A DNA stretch of 51,042 nucleotides from Nocardioides sp. (GTDB lineage Bacteria > Actinomycetota > Actinomycetes > Propionibacteriales > Nocardioidaceae): assembly GCF_025964975.1 (NCBI RefSeq), contig NZ_JAOPXV010000125.1, positions 1 to 51,042 on the forward strand, in the 5' to 3' direction. Positions 30,135-39,207 of the stretch are shown here, piece by piece. Position numbers and translations under genes: made by a program. Every line of letters begins with the position of its first letter. Within the stretch, counting starts at the first letter, position 1. The notes under the pieces were generated by a model, which saw nothing but the letters and a program-made list of their open reading frames with translations, did no database searches and was not told the origin of the DNA.

Positions 30135-30735
30135 TAGCGTGTCCGATCCATCACGTCGCCGGCTGAGTGCGGACGACCGGCGTCGTCAGTTGGTCGGCAT
30201 CGGTCTCGCCATGATCATCGAGACGCCGATCCAGGACCTCTCCTTGGACCAGGTCGCCGCGGAGGCAGGGATCTCGCGCGGTCTGTTGTTCCACTACTTC
30301 CCGACCAAGACCGACTTCTACCTCGCGTGCATCTCAGCGGCGGGCCGGCGCATCTTGCGCAACACCGCCCCGGATGAATCTGCGAGCGGGGCGGACCAGG
30401 TCTGGGGGATGGTCACGGCGATGGTCGAGCAGATCGAGCGGCGCCGCTCGTTCTACCTCACGCTCGTGCACGGCAGCGGTGTCGCCGACCCCCGGGTGAG
30501 CGAGGTCTACGACTCGGTGCGTTCGGTCTCCACCGACCGGGTCGTCGGCGCGCTGGGGCTCGCCCCGGCGACCAGACCCGTCGTGCACGCGTGGTGGGCC
30601 TATGTCGAGGACCGCGCGCTGAGCTGGACGGCCGTCCCGACCGACGAGCGCACCGGGTCGTTGCCGGAGCTGGTCAGCCACTGCGAGACGGTGCTGCAGG
30701 CCGTCCTGGACGTCAGCCCCGACGCTTCGCCTTGA
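30127..30735 (+). CDS. TetR/AcrR-family regulator
   Basis: RRQLVGIGLAMIIETPIQDLSLDQVAAEAGISRGLLFHYFPTKTDFYLACI. Start may be ATG 30127 or GTG 30139. Confidence 0.92.
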   Translation: MLNSVSDPSRRRLSADDRRRQLVGIGLAMIIETPIQDLSLDQVAAEAGISRGLLFHYFPTKTDFYLACISAAGRRILRNTAPDESASGADQVWGMVTAMVEQIERRRSFYLTLVHGSGVADPRVSEVYDSVRSVSTDRVVGALGLAPATRPVVHAWWAYVEDRALSWTAVPTDERTGSLPELVSHCETVLQAVLDVSPDASP

Positions 30736-32254
30736 CCGCCTTGGCGACGACCGTGAACGGCACGTTGTCATCCAGCGCAGTGCCCTGGCAGACCAGATCG
30801 GTGCCCCGACCACACCTGAAGCGCGTGGAGACGTTGGCGACCGAGACGGTCACGGCGACGATCTTGGCCGAGCTGAAGGGGGCCAGCGTCTGCGCGCGGC
30901 CGCGGCTGGTGAACCTCACCCGTCGGGTCGCCACCGTGCCGTCGACCTTGTGCACGACGAGGCGAGCGGCAGGACTCGAGCTGGGTCGGGGTCCGCTGAT
31001 GTTGACGCGCAGCTTCCACCTGGGACCGCTCAGCTCGGCGGCCGGCTTGAGGTGGATGGCCTCCGCCGAGAGGTGGTCGACCTTCTTGCGCTCCACGTGC
31101 CGCTTGTCGGCTCGGCTCAGCGTCTCGTCGGCGAGCGGCAGCGGGTCCGCGTACTCCGCCACCCCGGGGGCCTCCGCATAGGTGAGCGCCGGCGTTGTGT
31201 TGGCGGCTGCGAAGTCGGCGTACACGTCGGTGAAGCTCTGCTTCTTCTTGCGCAGCACTGCCTTGACAGCATCGATGGAGTGGTTGCGGCCGTCCGTGCG
31301 CCGGGTGCCGGCGGCCAACCACGCCTTCTTGACGAATCCCGTCCCGAAGCGCTCGGTGAGGTATTCCCAGAAGATCCAGTTGCCGTACTGGAAGCCCAAC
31401 GTCGTGCTGAAGGCGTCGAGATGGACGTACGGCGCCTGCAGCTGGCTCTGGCGGAGGTACTGCCTGTTGTCGTTGACGTCGTCGAAGACCTGCTCCTCCA
31501 TCCACGTGGCCGTCGACTCGAGCATCCACGGGTCCTCGGCGTAGTCGTAGGAGTACTGGACCGCGTGGAAGAACTCGTGCGCCGCGGTGACCCGGAGGTT
31601 GTCCTCCGGCGTCTTGGCGGGGAACTGGGCGGGGGCGTAGTCGTTGTCGAGGACGCAGAAGCCGCTGGCCGTGCGGGCAGACTTGTCGCGCTCCGCGGCG
31701 CAGTAGCCGTAGAGCCCGGCGCCGAGGTCCTTGAGATAGACGTCGAGCCGCGCGTCGCCGCCGTCGACGCCGTCCTTGCGCGGAGCGCGGTAGCCGAGCT
31801 GGTGCACCTCGCGGTCGTAGACGGCCTCCATCGTGGACAGGGTGAGGGCGACCCACTCGGGGCTCGGGGGAGCGTCGGCCGTGGTGGTCACGTAGTGGAC
31901 GCACACCTCGACGCCGCACTCCCGGGTGGCAGGGACGGTGTAGCCGTTGTCGAAGGGGTCAGCGGCGCCGTCGGTGGGACGAGCCAGCAGGGCGGTCGCC
32001 TCCACCGCCTCGGTGCCGGTGAGGTCGGGGCGTGCCATCCACAGGTCGCGCAGCGCGAGGGTGGCCGACGGGTCGGTGGCGCGGGCGTCGCCTGCCAGCA
32101 CGCGACCGGCAGTGCCGAGCGGGGACACCGCCTCGCGCGACGACGGCTCGGCGGGCGGGGACGTCGGATATGCCGCGGCGAGGGTCACGCCGCCGGACAT
32201 CGGGGCCAGGAACAGTCCAAGCACCACGACAAGCATGGTTGACGACCTACGCAC
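30713..32254 (-). CDS. Secreted putative metalloprotease (MXAN_6640-like; HEFFH)
   Basis: N-terminal signal-like sequence; VTAAHEFFHAVQYSYDYAEDPWMLESTATWMEEQVFDDVNDNRQYL; paralog of next gene. Confidence 0.85.
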   Translation of the reverse strand: MRRSSTMLVVVLGLFLAPMSGGVTLAAAYPTSPPAEPSSREAVSPLGTAGRVLAGDARATDPSATLALRDLWMARPDLTGTEAVEATALLARPTDGAADPFDNGYTVPATRECGVEVCVHYVTTTADAPPSPEWVALTLSTMEAVYDREVHQLGYRAPRKDGVDGGDARLDVYLKDLGAGLYGYCAAERDKSARTASGFCVLDNDYAPAQFPAKTPEDNLRVTAAHEFFHAVQYSYDYAEDPWMLESTATWMEEQVFDDVNDNRQYLRQSQLQAPYVHLDAFSTTLGFQYGNWIFWEYLTERFGTGFVKKAWLAAGTRRTDGRNHSIDAVKAVLRKKKQSFTDVYADFAAANTTPALTYAEAPGVAEYADPLPLADETLSRADKRHVERKKVDHLSAEAIHLKPAAELSGPRWKLRVNISGPRPSSSPAARLVVHKVDGTVATRRVRFTSRGRAQTLAPFSSAKIVAVTVSVANVSTRFRCGRGTDLVCQGTALDDNVPFTVVAKAVKAKRRG

Positions 32255-32316
32255 GCAACATTCCCTTCGTCGTCGGCCCGAGCAGCCGTCTCCGCGAGGT
32301 TACGTCAGGGACGTGA

Positions 32317-33810
32317 TCAACGGACAACCGTGACGGTCACCGCGAAGCGCTGGCGGTCGTCCAAGGGCTGTCCGTGGCACGCGAACTCCGTCTGCCGTCC
32401 GCACGCGTAGCGGGTGGAGGCGTTGACGAGCAGCAGGACGACTCGACGGACGCGCGATCGGCCGAAGGCGACGAACCTCTGACCGGTGCCGCGGTCGTCC
32501 AGCAGGATGGGCGCCCGGGCCACCTTCCCGGACTTCAGGAAGACCAGCGTGGTGGCGATCGCTCCGCGGGGTCGCTCGGCGTCCACGGTGATCCGGAGCC
32601 GAGATCCGCCCCGGTGGCCGGAAAGGGCTCGTACGTCGATGGCACGCGAGCTCAGGTGCGGAGCAGCAATCCGACGAGCTCGCCAGGAGCGCTGGCGAGC
32701 GCCCATGCGGACGGTCCGGTCGGCTGCCGCGGCCCGGTAGCTGGACCCTTCGTCGTAGGAACGGCGCGGCACCATGTTGGCGGCGGCGAACGCCGCGTAG
32801 ACCCGGGTCATGCTCCTCCCGCGGCTCTCCACGAAGCGGCGCACGGCCTGCGCCGAGAAGTGATCCGGTGCGCCGGGCCCGGCACCGGCCAGGGCCCAGA
32901 TCTGCCGCACCGCGTCGACGCCGTGACGCTGGGCCAGGAACTGGAAGACGATCCAGTTCCCGTAGCTACCGAGGCCGACGCCTGCATGGTCGAGTGGGGT
33001 GCTTCGCTCGGCGAGCTGTCCCGCGACGAGGAACTGCCGGTTGTCGTTGACGTCGTCGGCGACCTGCTCCTCGATCCAGGTCGCGGTGGACTCGAGGAAC
33101 CAGCGGTCCTCGCCCACGTCCATGCCGAACTGCACCGCGTGGAACAGCTCGTGGGCAGCGGTGACGCGCAGGCTCTCGTCTGCCGCCATGGGGAAGCCGC
33201 GGAAGTCGTTGTCGAAGACGCAGTACGACGACGCGAGTCCCGGCGCGCCGGGGACGGGGGCCTCGGGGGCGCAGTAGCCGTAGAGACCCGCGCGGGAGAT
33301 GTCGGCCAGGTAGATGTCGAACTGGGCACCGCCACCCCGGCCCTCGTCGGTGGGCGGGGAGGGATAACCGAGCTCGCTCATGCGGGCCAGCGAGAACTCG
33401 GCCACGACGAGGTTGCGGCGTACCCAGTCCGGGGTCGTGCCGTCGGTGGCCGCGAGGGGTGGAGCGTCAGAGGTGGTGGCGACGTAGTGCACGCACGCTG
33501 TCGAGCCGCACAGCCGCTCGCGCGGGGCCGCCGGGTCCCAGGACAGCTCGCCCGACCCGTTGGGCGGGTCGCTCGGGCGCGGACTGACGTCTCTTGGGCC
33601 ATAGCGGGCCCCACGCTGCGAGACGTCGGAGGCGGCCTCGAGGTAGGCGTCGCGCAGGTCCAGCGTGCGGTCGCGCGCGAGCGGCGATGCATCGTCTGCG
33701 CCGTACGCCGAAGGGGCCGGCGACGAGACCGGTGCGGCTGCCACCGGTCCACTGGTGATGGTGATGGCCAGCAGCACGAGGGTGGCCAAGAGGAGCCGGA
33801 CGGATCGCAC
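32317..33810 (-). CDS. Secreted putative metalloprotease (MXAN_6640-like; HELFH), tandem paralog
   Basis: Signal-like N-terminus; VTAAHELFHAVQFGMDVGEDRWFLESTATWIEEQVADDVNDNRQFL. Confidence 0.85.
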   Translation of the reverse strand: MRSVRLLLATLVLLAITITSGPVAAAPVSSPAPSAYGADDASPLARDRTLDLRDAYLEAASDVSQRGARYGPRDVSPRPSDPPNGSGELSWDPAAPRERLCGSTACVHYVATTSDAPPLAATDGTTPDWVRRNLVVAEFSLARMSELGYPSPPTDEGRGGGAQFDIYLADISRAGLYGYCAPEAPVPGAPGLASSYCVFDNDFRGFPMAADESLRVTAAHELFHAVQFGMDVGEDRWFLESTATWIEEQVADDVNDNRQFLVAGQLAERSTPLDHAGVGLGSYGNWIVFQFLAQRHGVDAVRQIWALAGAGPGAPDHFSAQAVRRFVESRGRSMTRVYAAFAAANMVPRRSYDEGSSYRAAAADRTVRMGARQRSWRARRIAAPHLSSRAIDVRALSGHRGGSRLRITVDAERPRGAIATTLVFLKSGKVARAPILLDDRGTGQRFVAFGRSRVRRVVLLLVNASTRYACGRQTEFACHGQPLDDRQRFAVTVTVVR

Positions 33811-33868
33811 GCGGTGGACTCTCTCTCAAGGGCGAGCCGTCAGCCTACAAGTGGAGATCGCTCGTGCC

Positions 33869-34264
33869 CTACATCTCCGCGATGTGCTCGATGATCGCGG
33901 TCGTCGAGATGGCGGGGGTCCGCGCGAGGTAGACCACCTCGCACACGTCGGAGAACTCGTCGAACTTGCCGGCCCAGTCGTCACCCATGACCAAGACGTC
34001 TGCTCCGTGCTCGATGAGGTAGTCGCGTTTGGCCTCGAGGCTGTGCTCGATGAACACCTCGTCCACGACCCGGAGTGCTGCCACGATGGCCAGCCGCTCA
34101 CGCTCGCTGAAGATAGGAACGCGACCCTTCTTCTTCTCGTTCAGGGCATCCGCCGAGACGCCGACGACGAGCCTGTCGCCCAGCCCAGCAGCGCGCTCGA
34201 GCACCCGGAGATGCCCGACGTGGAAGACGTCGAAGGTGCCGAAGGTGAGCACGGTGCGCGACAT
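33869..34264 (-). CDS. Adenylyl/cytidylyltransferase family protein (glycerol-3-phosphate cytidylyltransferase-like)
   Basis: VLTFGTFDVFHVGHLRVLERAAGLGDRLVVGVS, HxGH-type motif. Confidence 0.9.
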   Translation of the reverse strand: MSRTVLTFGTFDVFHVGHLRVLERAAGLGDRLVVGVSADALNEKKKGRVPIFSERERLAIVAALRVVDEVFIEHSLEAKRDYLIEHGADVLVMGDDWAGKFDEFSDVCEVVYLARTPAISTTAIIEHIAEM

Positions 34265-34302
34265 GCGCGTCAATCTATCGGGCCGCCTGAGAGGATCCTC
34301 GC

Positions 34303-35574
34303 GTGCCCACACTGCCGCCGATGTCGATCATCACGCCCGACCCGGGTGCGGACGAGGAGCGCCGCCGGGGGCTGCGACGGATGCGCACGGTGGCCGTCTC
34401 GCTCCTGGTCTTCGCTGCCATCGTGTACGCCGCAACGCTGGACCGCGACGGCGCGTGGGGCTTCGTCAACGCCGGCGCGGAGGCCTCCATGGTCGGTGCG
34501 ATCGCGGACTGGTTCGCCGTGACTGCGCTCTTCAAGCACCCGTTGGGAATCCCGATCCCACACACCGCGCTGATCCCCAAGCGCAAGGACGAGCTCGGCA
34601 AGAGCCTGGAGGAGTTCGTCGGCGAGAACTTCCTGCAGGAGGACATCATCCGCGAACGCGTGGTCGCGGCCGCGATCTCGCAGCGCGTGGGCGACTGGCT
34701 CTCCGACCCCGCCAACGCCCGTCGGGTCGTCGACGAGGTCTCCGAGGTGGCCGCCATCGCCCTGGGGAAGATCCGTGACGAGCACATCGCCGACCTGGTC
34801 ACCGAGGCGTTCGTGCCGCGCTTCCGCGAGGAGCCGATCGCGCCCCTCCTCGGCACCCTGCTCACCGAGCTGGTCAGCGACGACCTGCACCACGGCGTGG
34901 TCGACCTGGCGCTCGAGGAGCTCCACCGGTGGCTGGTGCACAACGGGGACACCTTCATCGACGTGCTCGCCGAGCGTGCGCCGTGGTGGGCGCCCCCGCG
35001 GCTCAACGAGGCTGTGACCCAGCGGCTCCACCTCGAGGCCATCCGCTGGGTCGCCGACATCCGGGACAACCCCGACCACCACGCGCGCGAGGCGCTGGAC
35101 TCCATGCTCCGGCAGCTCGCCCATGACCTCCTGACCGATGCCGCCACCCAGGACCGCGCCGAACGGTTCAAGGACAGGCTTCTCGACCACCCCCAGGTCG
35201 TCACCACCGCCATCTCGCTGTGGAAGGCGATGCGCTCGGCGCTCCTGAGCTCGATGCGCGATCGCGAGGGCGCCGTCCGCAAGCGCCTGCTCGTCGAGCT
35301 CAAGGCCTTCGCCGACCTCATCGCGAGCGACGCCGCGCTCCGCAGCAAGCTCGACAAGGCAGCCGCAGACGTGGCCGTCTTCACCGTGTCCCGCTACGGC
35401 GCCGAGCTGACGGCGGTGATCACCCACACCATCGAGCGCTGGGACGGCAAGGAGGCCGCGCGCAAGATCGAGCTCCACGTGGGGCGAGACCTGCAGTTCA
35501 TCCGCATCAACGGCACGATTGTGGGCGGGCTCGTCGGCGTACTGATCCACACGATCTCGCTGGTGGTTCACTGA
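34303..35574 (+). CDS. DUF445 family membrane-associated protein
   Basis: GAWGFVNAGAEASMVGAIADWFAVTALFKHPLGIPIPHTALIPKRKDELGKSLEEFVGENFL. Confidence 0.92.
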   Translation: MPTLPPMSIITPDPGADEERRRGLRRMRTVAVSLLVFAAIVYAATLDRDGAWGFVNAGAEASMVGAIADWFAVTALFKHPLGIPIPHTALIPKRKDELGKSLEEFVGENFLQEDIIRERVVAAAISQRVGDWLSDPANARRVVDEVSEVAAIALGKIRDEHIADLVTEAFVPRFREEPIAPLLGTLLTELVSDDLHHGVVDLALEELHRWLVHNGDTFIDVLAERAPWWAPPRLNEAVTQRLHLEAIRWVADIRDNPDHHAREALDSMLRQLAHDLLTDAATQDRAERFKDRLLDHPQVVTTAISLWKAMRSALLSSMRDREGAVRKRLLVELKAFADLIASDAALRSKLDKAAADVAVFTVSRYGAELTAVITHTIERWDGKEAARKIELHVGRDLQFIRINGTIVGGLVGVLIHTISLVVH

Positions 35575-35578
35575 GCGC

Positions 35579-35848
35579 GTGACCGACCCAACGACCGACC
35601 CCGTCCCTGTGCCCGTCGACGTCCCGATCCGCGACGAGGCGATCCGGCTCGGACAGTTCCTCAAGCTGGCCAACCTGATCGACGCGGGCTCCGACGCCAA
35701 GCCGCTGCTCGCCGACGGTCAGGTCAGTGTCAACGGCGACGTCGAGACGCGACGAGGCCGCCAGCTCGTCGCTGGCGACGTCGTCGCGTTGGCCGGTCAG
35801 GCGGCGCGCGTCGCGTCGGGGGAGACGGAGATCGACGTCCCCTGGTGA
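35579..35848 (+). CDS. RNA-binding S4 domain protein
   Basis: IRLGQFLKLANLIDAGSDAKPLLADGQVSVNGDVETRRGRQLVAGDVV. Confidence 0.93.
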   Translation: MTDPTTDPVPVPVDVPIRDEAIRLGQFLKLANLIDAGSDAKPLLADGQVSVNGDVETRRGRQLVAGDVVALAGQAARVASGETEIDVPW

Positions 35849-35876
35849 CGCGTCAGGTGACTCCGACCGTGCGGGC

Positions 35877-36245
35877 TCAGCTGACCGCGAGCAGGTCCAC
35901 GACGAAGATCAGCGTCTCGCCGGGCTTGATGGCGCCGCCGGCTCCGCGGTTGCCGTAGCCGAGGTGCGGCGGGATGACGAGGCGCCGGCGGCCACCCACC
36001 TTCATGCCCTGGACGCCGGTGTCCCAGCCCGAGATCACCTGGCCGATGCCGAGCCGGAACTTGAGCGGGTCGCCGCGGTTGTAGGACGCGTCGAACTCCT
36101 CGCCGGTGGAGTGGGCCACGCCGACGTAGTGGACGGAGACGTTGGAGCCTTCCTTCGCCTCGGCACCGTCACCCTCGACGAGGTCGGTGATTTCCAGGTC
36201 GGCGGGGGCGTCTCCGATGTGCGGGTCGACGTCTGGCTTGTCCAT
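35877..36245 (-). CDS. FKBP-type peptidyl-prolyl cis-trans isomerase
   Basis: VSVHYVGVAHSTGEEFDASYNRGDPLKFRLGIGQVISGWDTGVQGMKVGGRRRLVIPPHLGYGNRGAGGAIKPGETLIFVVDLL. Confidence 0.95.
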   Translation of the reverse strand: MDKPDVDPHIGDAPADLEITDLVEGDGAEAKEGSNVSVHYVGVAHSTGEEFDASYNRGDPLKFRLGIGQVISGWDTGVQGMKVGGRRRLVIPPHLGYGNRGAGGAIKPGETLIFVVDLLAVS

Positions 36246-36298
36246 GGTGGTGCCTTCCGATAGGTCTGGTTTGTGCCTGTTCACACCAGATGTTCTGG

Positions 36299-36730
36299 TC
36301 AGGTCTGGTGGAGGTAGGTGTCCAGCTGGTCGCGCTCGAACTCGAGCTCGCCGATGCGATTCTTCACCACGTCGCCGATGCTGATGATCCCGGTCAGCTT
36401 GCCCCCGGTCAGCACGGGCACGTGTCGCACACGGTGCTCGGTCATCACCCGCATGAGGTCGGTCAGGGCCGCATCGGCCTCGCACGTGCGCACGTCGGTG
36501 GTCATGATCTCGGAGACCTGCGCGTCGAGCACGTCGGGACGGCCGTTGAGGTGGCGTACGACGTCCCGCTCGCTGATGATCCCGTCCACGGACTCGCCGT
36601 CTGCGCTGACGATCAGGGCGCCCACGTTGTGCTCGGTCAGCAGGGCGACCAGGTCACGGATGGATGCGTCCGGACCGATCGTGATCACGTCGCGACTGGA
36701 CTTCGCGTTGAGAACGTCGTTGATGCGCAT
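36299..36730 (-). CDS. CBS domain-containing protein
   Basis: Paired CBS motifs: VITIGPDASIRDLVALLTEHNVGALIVSADGESVDGIISERDVVRHL and VRTCEADAALTDLMRVMTEHRVRHVPVLTGGKLTGIISIGDVVK. Confidence 0.95.
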   Translation of the reverse strand: MRINDVLNAKSSRDVITIGPDASIRDLVALLTEHNVGALIVSADGESVDGIISERDVVRHLNGRPDVLDAQVSEIMTTDVRTCEADAALTDLMRVMTEHRVRHVPVLTGGKLTGIISIGDVVKNRIGELEFERDQLDTYLHQT

Positions 36731-36803
36731 GGCTTCCTCCGCAGTTTTTGAATTCTGCTGCCACGCTAGCGCTAGGACGATGCTGGTGGAAACAAGCGGC
36801 CCA

Positions 36804-37691
36804 TCAGTCGGTCTGCGGGGCCTGCCGAGCGCGGAGGTCGTGCACCGAGCCGGCGCCGTCCGGCCGCGAGTCAGGGTCCGTGTCGTCGTGCGGCAGGGAC
36901 CCCAGGAACGCCAGCGCGGACTCGTGGAGGTGCCCGTTGCTGGCGATCGCGTTGCCGCCGTAGGGCCCGGCAGTGCCGTCGAGGGAGGTGAACCTGCCCC
37001 CGGCCTCGCGGACGATGACGTCGAGGGCGGCCATGTCGTAGAGCTCTAGTTCCGGCTCGGCCGCCAGGTCGAGGGCGCCCTCGGCCACCAGCATGTTGGA
37101 CCAGAAGTCGCCATACGCGCGGGTGCGCCAGCAGCGCCGGGACAGCGAGATGAAGTCCTGCAGGCGGTCGCGCTCGTCCCACCCGGAGAGCGAGCTGTAG
37201 GACAGGGAGGCGTCCTCCAGGCGGCGTACGTCGGAGACCTCGCACTTCGTCGCTTTCAGCAACGAGCGGCCCGTCCACGCGCCGTGGCCCTTGGACGCCC
37301 ACCAGCGTCGCTGCAGCGCCGGCGCGGAGACGACGCCGAGCACCACCTCGTCGTCCACTGCCAAGGCGATCAGGGTGGCCCAGACCGGGACGCCGCGGAC
37401 GAAGTTCTTGGTGCCGTCGATCGGGTCGACGATCCATCGCCGCTGGCTGTGGCCGCTGGATCCCTGCTCCTCGCCCAGGACGGCGTCGCGGGACCGGGCG
37501 CGCGAGAGGGTGCGCCGGATCCCCTCCTCGACAGCCTGGTCGGCGTCGGACACCGGCGTCAGGTCGGGCTTGCTCATCACGTGCAGGTCGAGCGCCTTGA
37601 ACCGCGCCATCGTGAGGGAGTCGGCGTCGTCGGCGAGCACGTGGGCGAGACGCAGGTCGTCGGTGTAGTCGGACGGACCGGAGATGGGCAT
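36804..37691 (-). CDS. hisN: Inositol monophosphatase family / histidinol-phosphatase
   Basis: KPDLTPVSDADQAVEEGIRR; WIVDPIDGTKNFVRGVPVWATLIAL; AALDVIVREAGGRFT. Confidence 0.9.
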   Translation of the reverse strand: MPISGPSDYTDDLRLAHVLADDADSLTMARFKALDLHVMSKPDLTPVSDADQAVEEGIRRTLSRARSRDAVLGEEQGSSGHSQRRWIVDPIDGTKNFVRGVPVWATLIALAVDDEVVLGVVSAPALQRRWWASKGHGAWTGRSLLKATKCEVSDVRRLEDASLSYSSLSGWDERDRLQDFISLSRRCWRTRAYGDFWSNMLVAEGALDLAAEPELELYDMAALDVIVREAGGRFTSLDGTAGPYGGNAIASNGHLHESALAFLGSLPHDDTDPDSRPDGAGSVHDLRARQAPQTD

Positions 37692-37733
37692 GACCCACAG
37701 GCTATGGCCAGCGGGTGCCACTACGGTGCATCC

Positions 37734-38201
37734 ATGGAGATCAACGGTCTGCCGCTGCACTTCCTCGTCGTCCACGTCGTCGTCGTCCTCGCCCCTCTCG
37801 CCGCACTGACGGGTCTCGTCTACGCCGCGATCCCGAAGTGGCGCTGGTTGCTCCGGTGGCCGCTGGTGGTCCTCGGCGTTGTAGTCGCGATCACTGCCGT
37901 CGTGGCGGTGCAGGCGGGCGGGGCGTTCCTCGACTCGCGCCCGGCGCTGGGTCCGCTCGTCGAGGAGCACGAGGACTGGGGAGAGCTGTTCCGCAACGTG
38001 TCCCTGATGTTCGTGGTCGCAGCGATGATGGGGGCGTGGGCCCTGGGCGGCCCCTCCGCCCTCGCCTCGGGCCGCGGTGCCCAGGTCTCCCGTGGCGCGC
38101 TCGGCTGGGTGGCCGTGGTGCTGCTCGTCGCCGTGTCGGTGGCCCTGCTCGTGCTGGTGTTCCTCGCCGGCGACTCCGGGTCACGCGCCGTCTGGGGCTA
38201 G
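37734..38201 (+). CDS. Small membrane protein (four predicted TM helices; DUF2231-like)
   Basis: MEINGLPLHFLVVHVVVVLAPLAALTGLVYAAIPKWRWLLRWPLVVLGVVVAITAVVAVQAGGAFL. Confidence 0.8.
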   Translation: MEINGLPLHFLVVHVVVVLAPLAALTGLVYAAIPKWRWLLRWPLVVLGVVVAITAVVAVQAGGAFLDSRPALGPLVEEHEDWGELFRNVSLMFVVAAMMGAWALGGPSALASGRGAQVSRGALGWVAVVLLVAVSVALLVLVFLAGDSGSRAVWG

Positions 38202-38202
38202 C

Positions 38203-39207
38203 TCACCACTCGTGCGCGCCCTCGCGTGCGGTGAGGAGCCGACGGAAGGACTCGACGCGGTCGGGGTCCGACTGGCCGGCGGCGACGGCGACGTCGAGGC
38301 CGCACTCGGGCTCGTCCGTGCCGTGGGTGCACCCCCGCGGGCAGTCCTCGGTCACCTCCTCGAGGTCGGGGAACGCGCTGATCAGGTCTTCCGGCTGCAC
38401 GTGCGCGAGCCCGAACGACCGGATACCGGGGGTGTCGATGATCCAGCCGTCGCCCTTGCCGTCCGGACCGGGGAGCTCCAGCAGGTAGGCCGAGGTCGAG
38501 GTGTGGCGGCCTCGACCGGTGACCGCGTTGACCACGCCTACGCGGAGGTTGGCGTCGGGGATGAGCGCGTTGACCAGGGTGGACTTGCCGACACCGGAGT
38601 GCCCGACGAGCACGCTCGTCCGCCCGCGGAGCCGTTCACGCACCTCGGCCAGGTCGCCGCCGCGCTCGGTCACCACCCACGGCACACCGAGGGAGCGGTA
38701 GGTGGACAGGAGCACCTCCGGGTCCGCGAGATCGGCCTTGGTGAGGCACAGCAGCGGGGCCATCCCGGCGTCGAAGGCCGCCACGAGCGCGCGGTCGATG
38801 AGTCGCGGCCGGGGCTCAGGGTCGGCGAGGGCGGTGACCACGACGAGCTGGTCGGCATTCGAGACGATGACGCGCTCGACGGGGTCGTCGTCATCGGCAG
38901 TACGGCGCAGCGTCGTCGTCCGCGGCACGACCTCGACGATGCGTGCCAGTGAACCGTCTGCACCGGAGACGTCGCCGACGACGCGCACGCGATCCCCGAC
39001 GACGACGCCCTTGCGGCCCAGCGGCCTCGACTTCATCGCCATCACCCGGGCGCCGTCGATCAGGAGCGTGAAGCGGCCACGGTCGACGGTGACCACGACG
39101 CCGTCCACTGCGTCGTCGTAGGTGGGCCGGTCCTTGGTCCGCGGCCGGGTGCGACGGCGCGGGCGCTCGTAGTGCTCCTGGTCGTGGTCGGTGTAGCGGT
39201 TGTTCAC
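38203..39207 (-). CDS. rsgA: Ribosome small subunit-dependent GTPase A
   Basis: LVGHSGVGKSTLVNAL, DTPGIRSFGLAHV, C-terminal zinc motif CPRGCTHGTDEPECGL; GTG start. Confidence 0.96.
   Translation of the reverse strand: MNNRYTDHDQEHYERPRRRTRPRTKDRPTYDDAVDGVVVTVDRGRFTLLIDGARVMAMKSRPLGRKGVVVGDRVRVVGDVSGADGSLARIVEVVPRTTTLRRTADDDDPVERVIVSNADQLVVVTALADPEPRPRLIDRALVAAFDAGMAPLLCLTKADLADPEVLLSTYRSLGVPWVVTERGGDLAEVRERLRGRTSVLVGHSGVGKSTLVNALIPDANLRVGVVNAVTGRGRHTSTSAYLLELPGPDGKGDGWIIDTPGIRSFGLAHVQPEDLISAFPDLEEVTEDCPRGCTHGTDEPECGLDVAVAAGQSDPDRVESFRRLLTAREGAHEW

Noticed and set aside
32374-33894. 506-aa plus-strand ORF opposite the second HExxH gene
   Set aside because: Shadow ORF; the minus strand has signal peptide and metalloprotease-like motifs.
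34270-35700. 476-aa minus-strand ORF opposite DUF445 gene
   Set aside because: Shadow ORF in GC-rich sequence.
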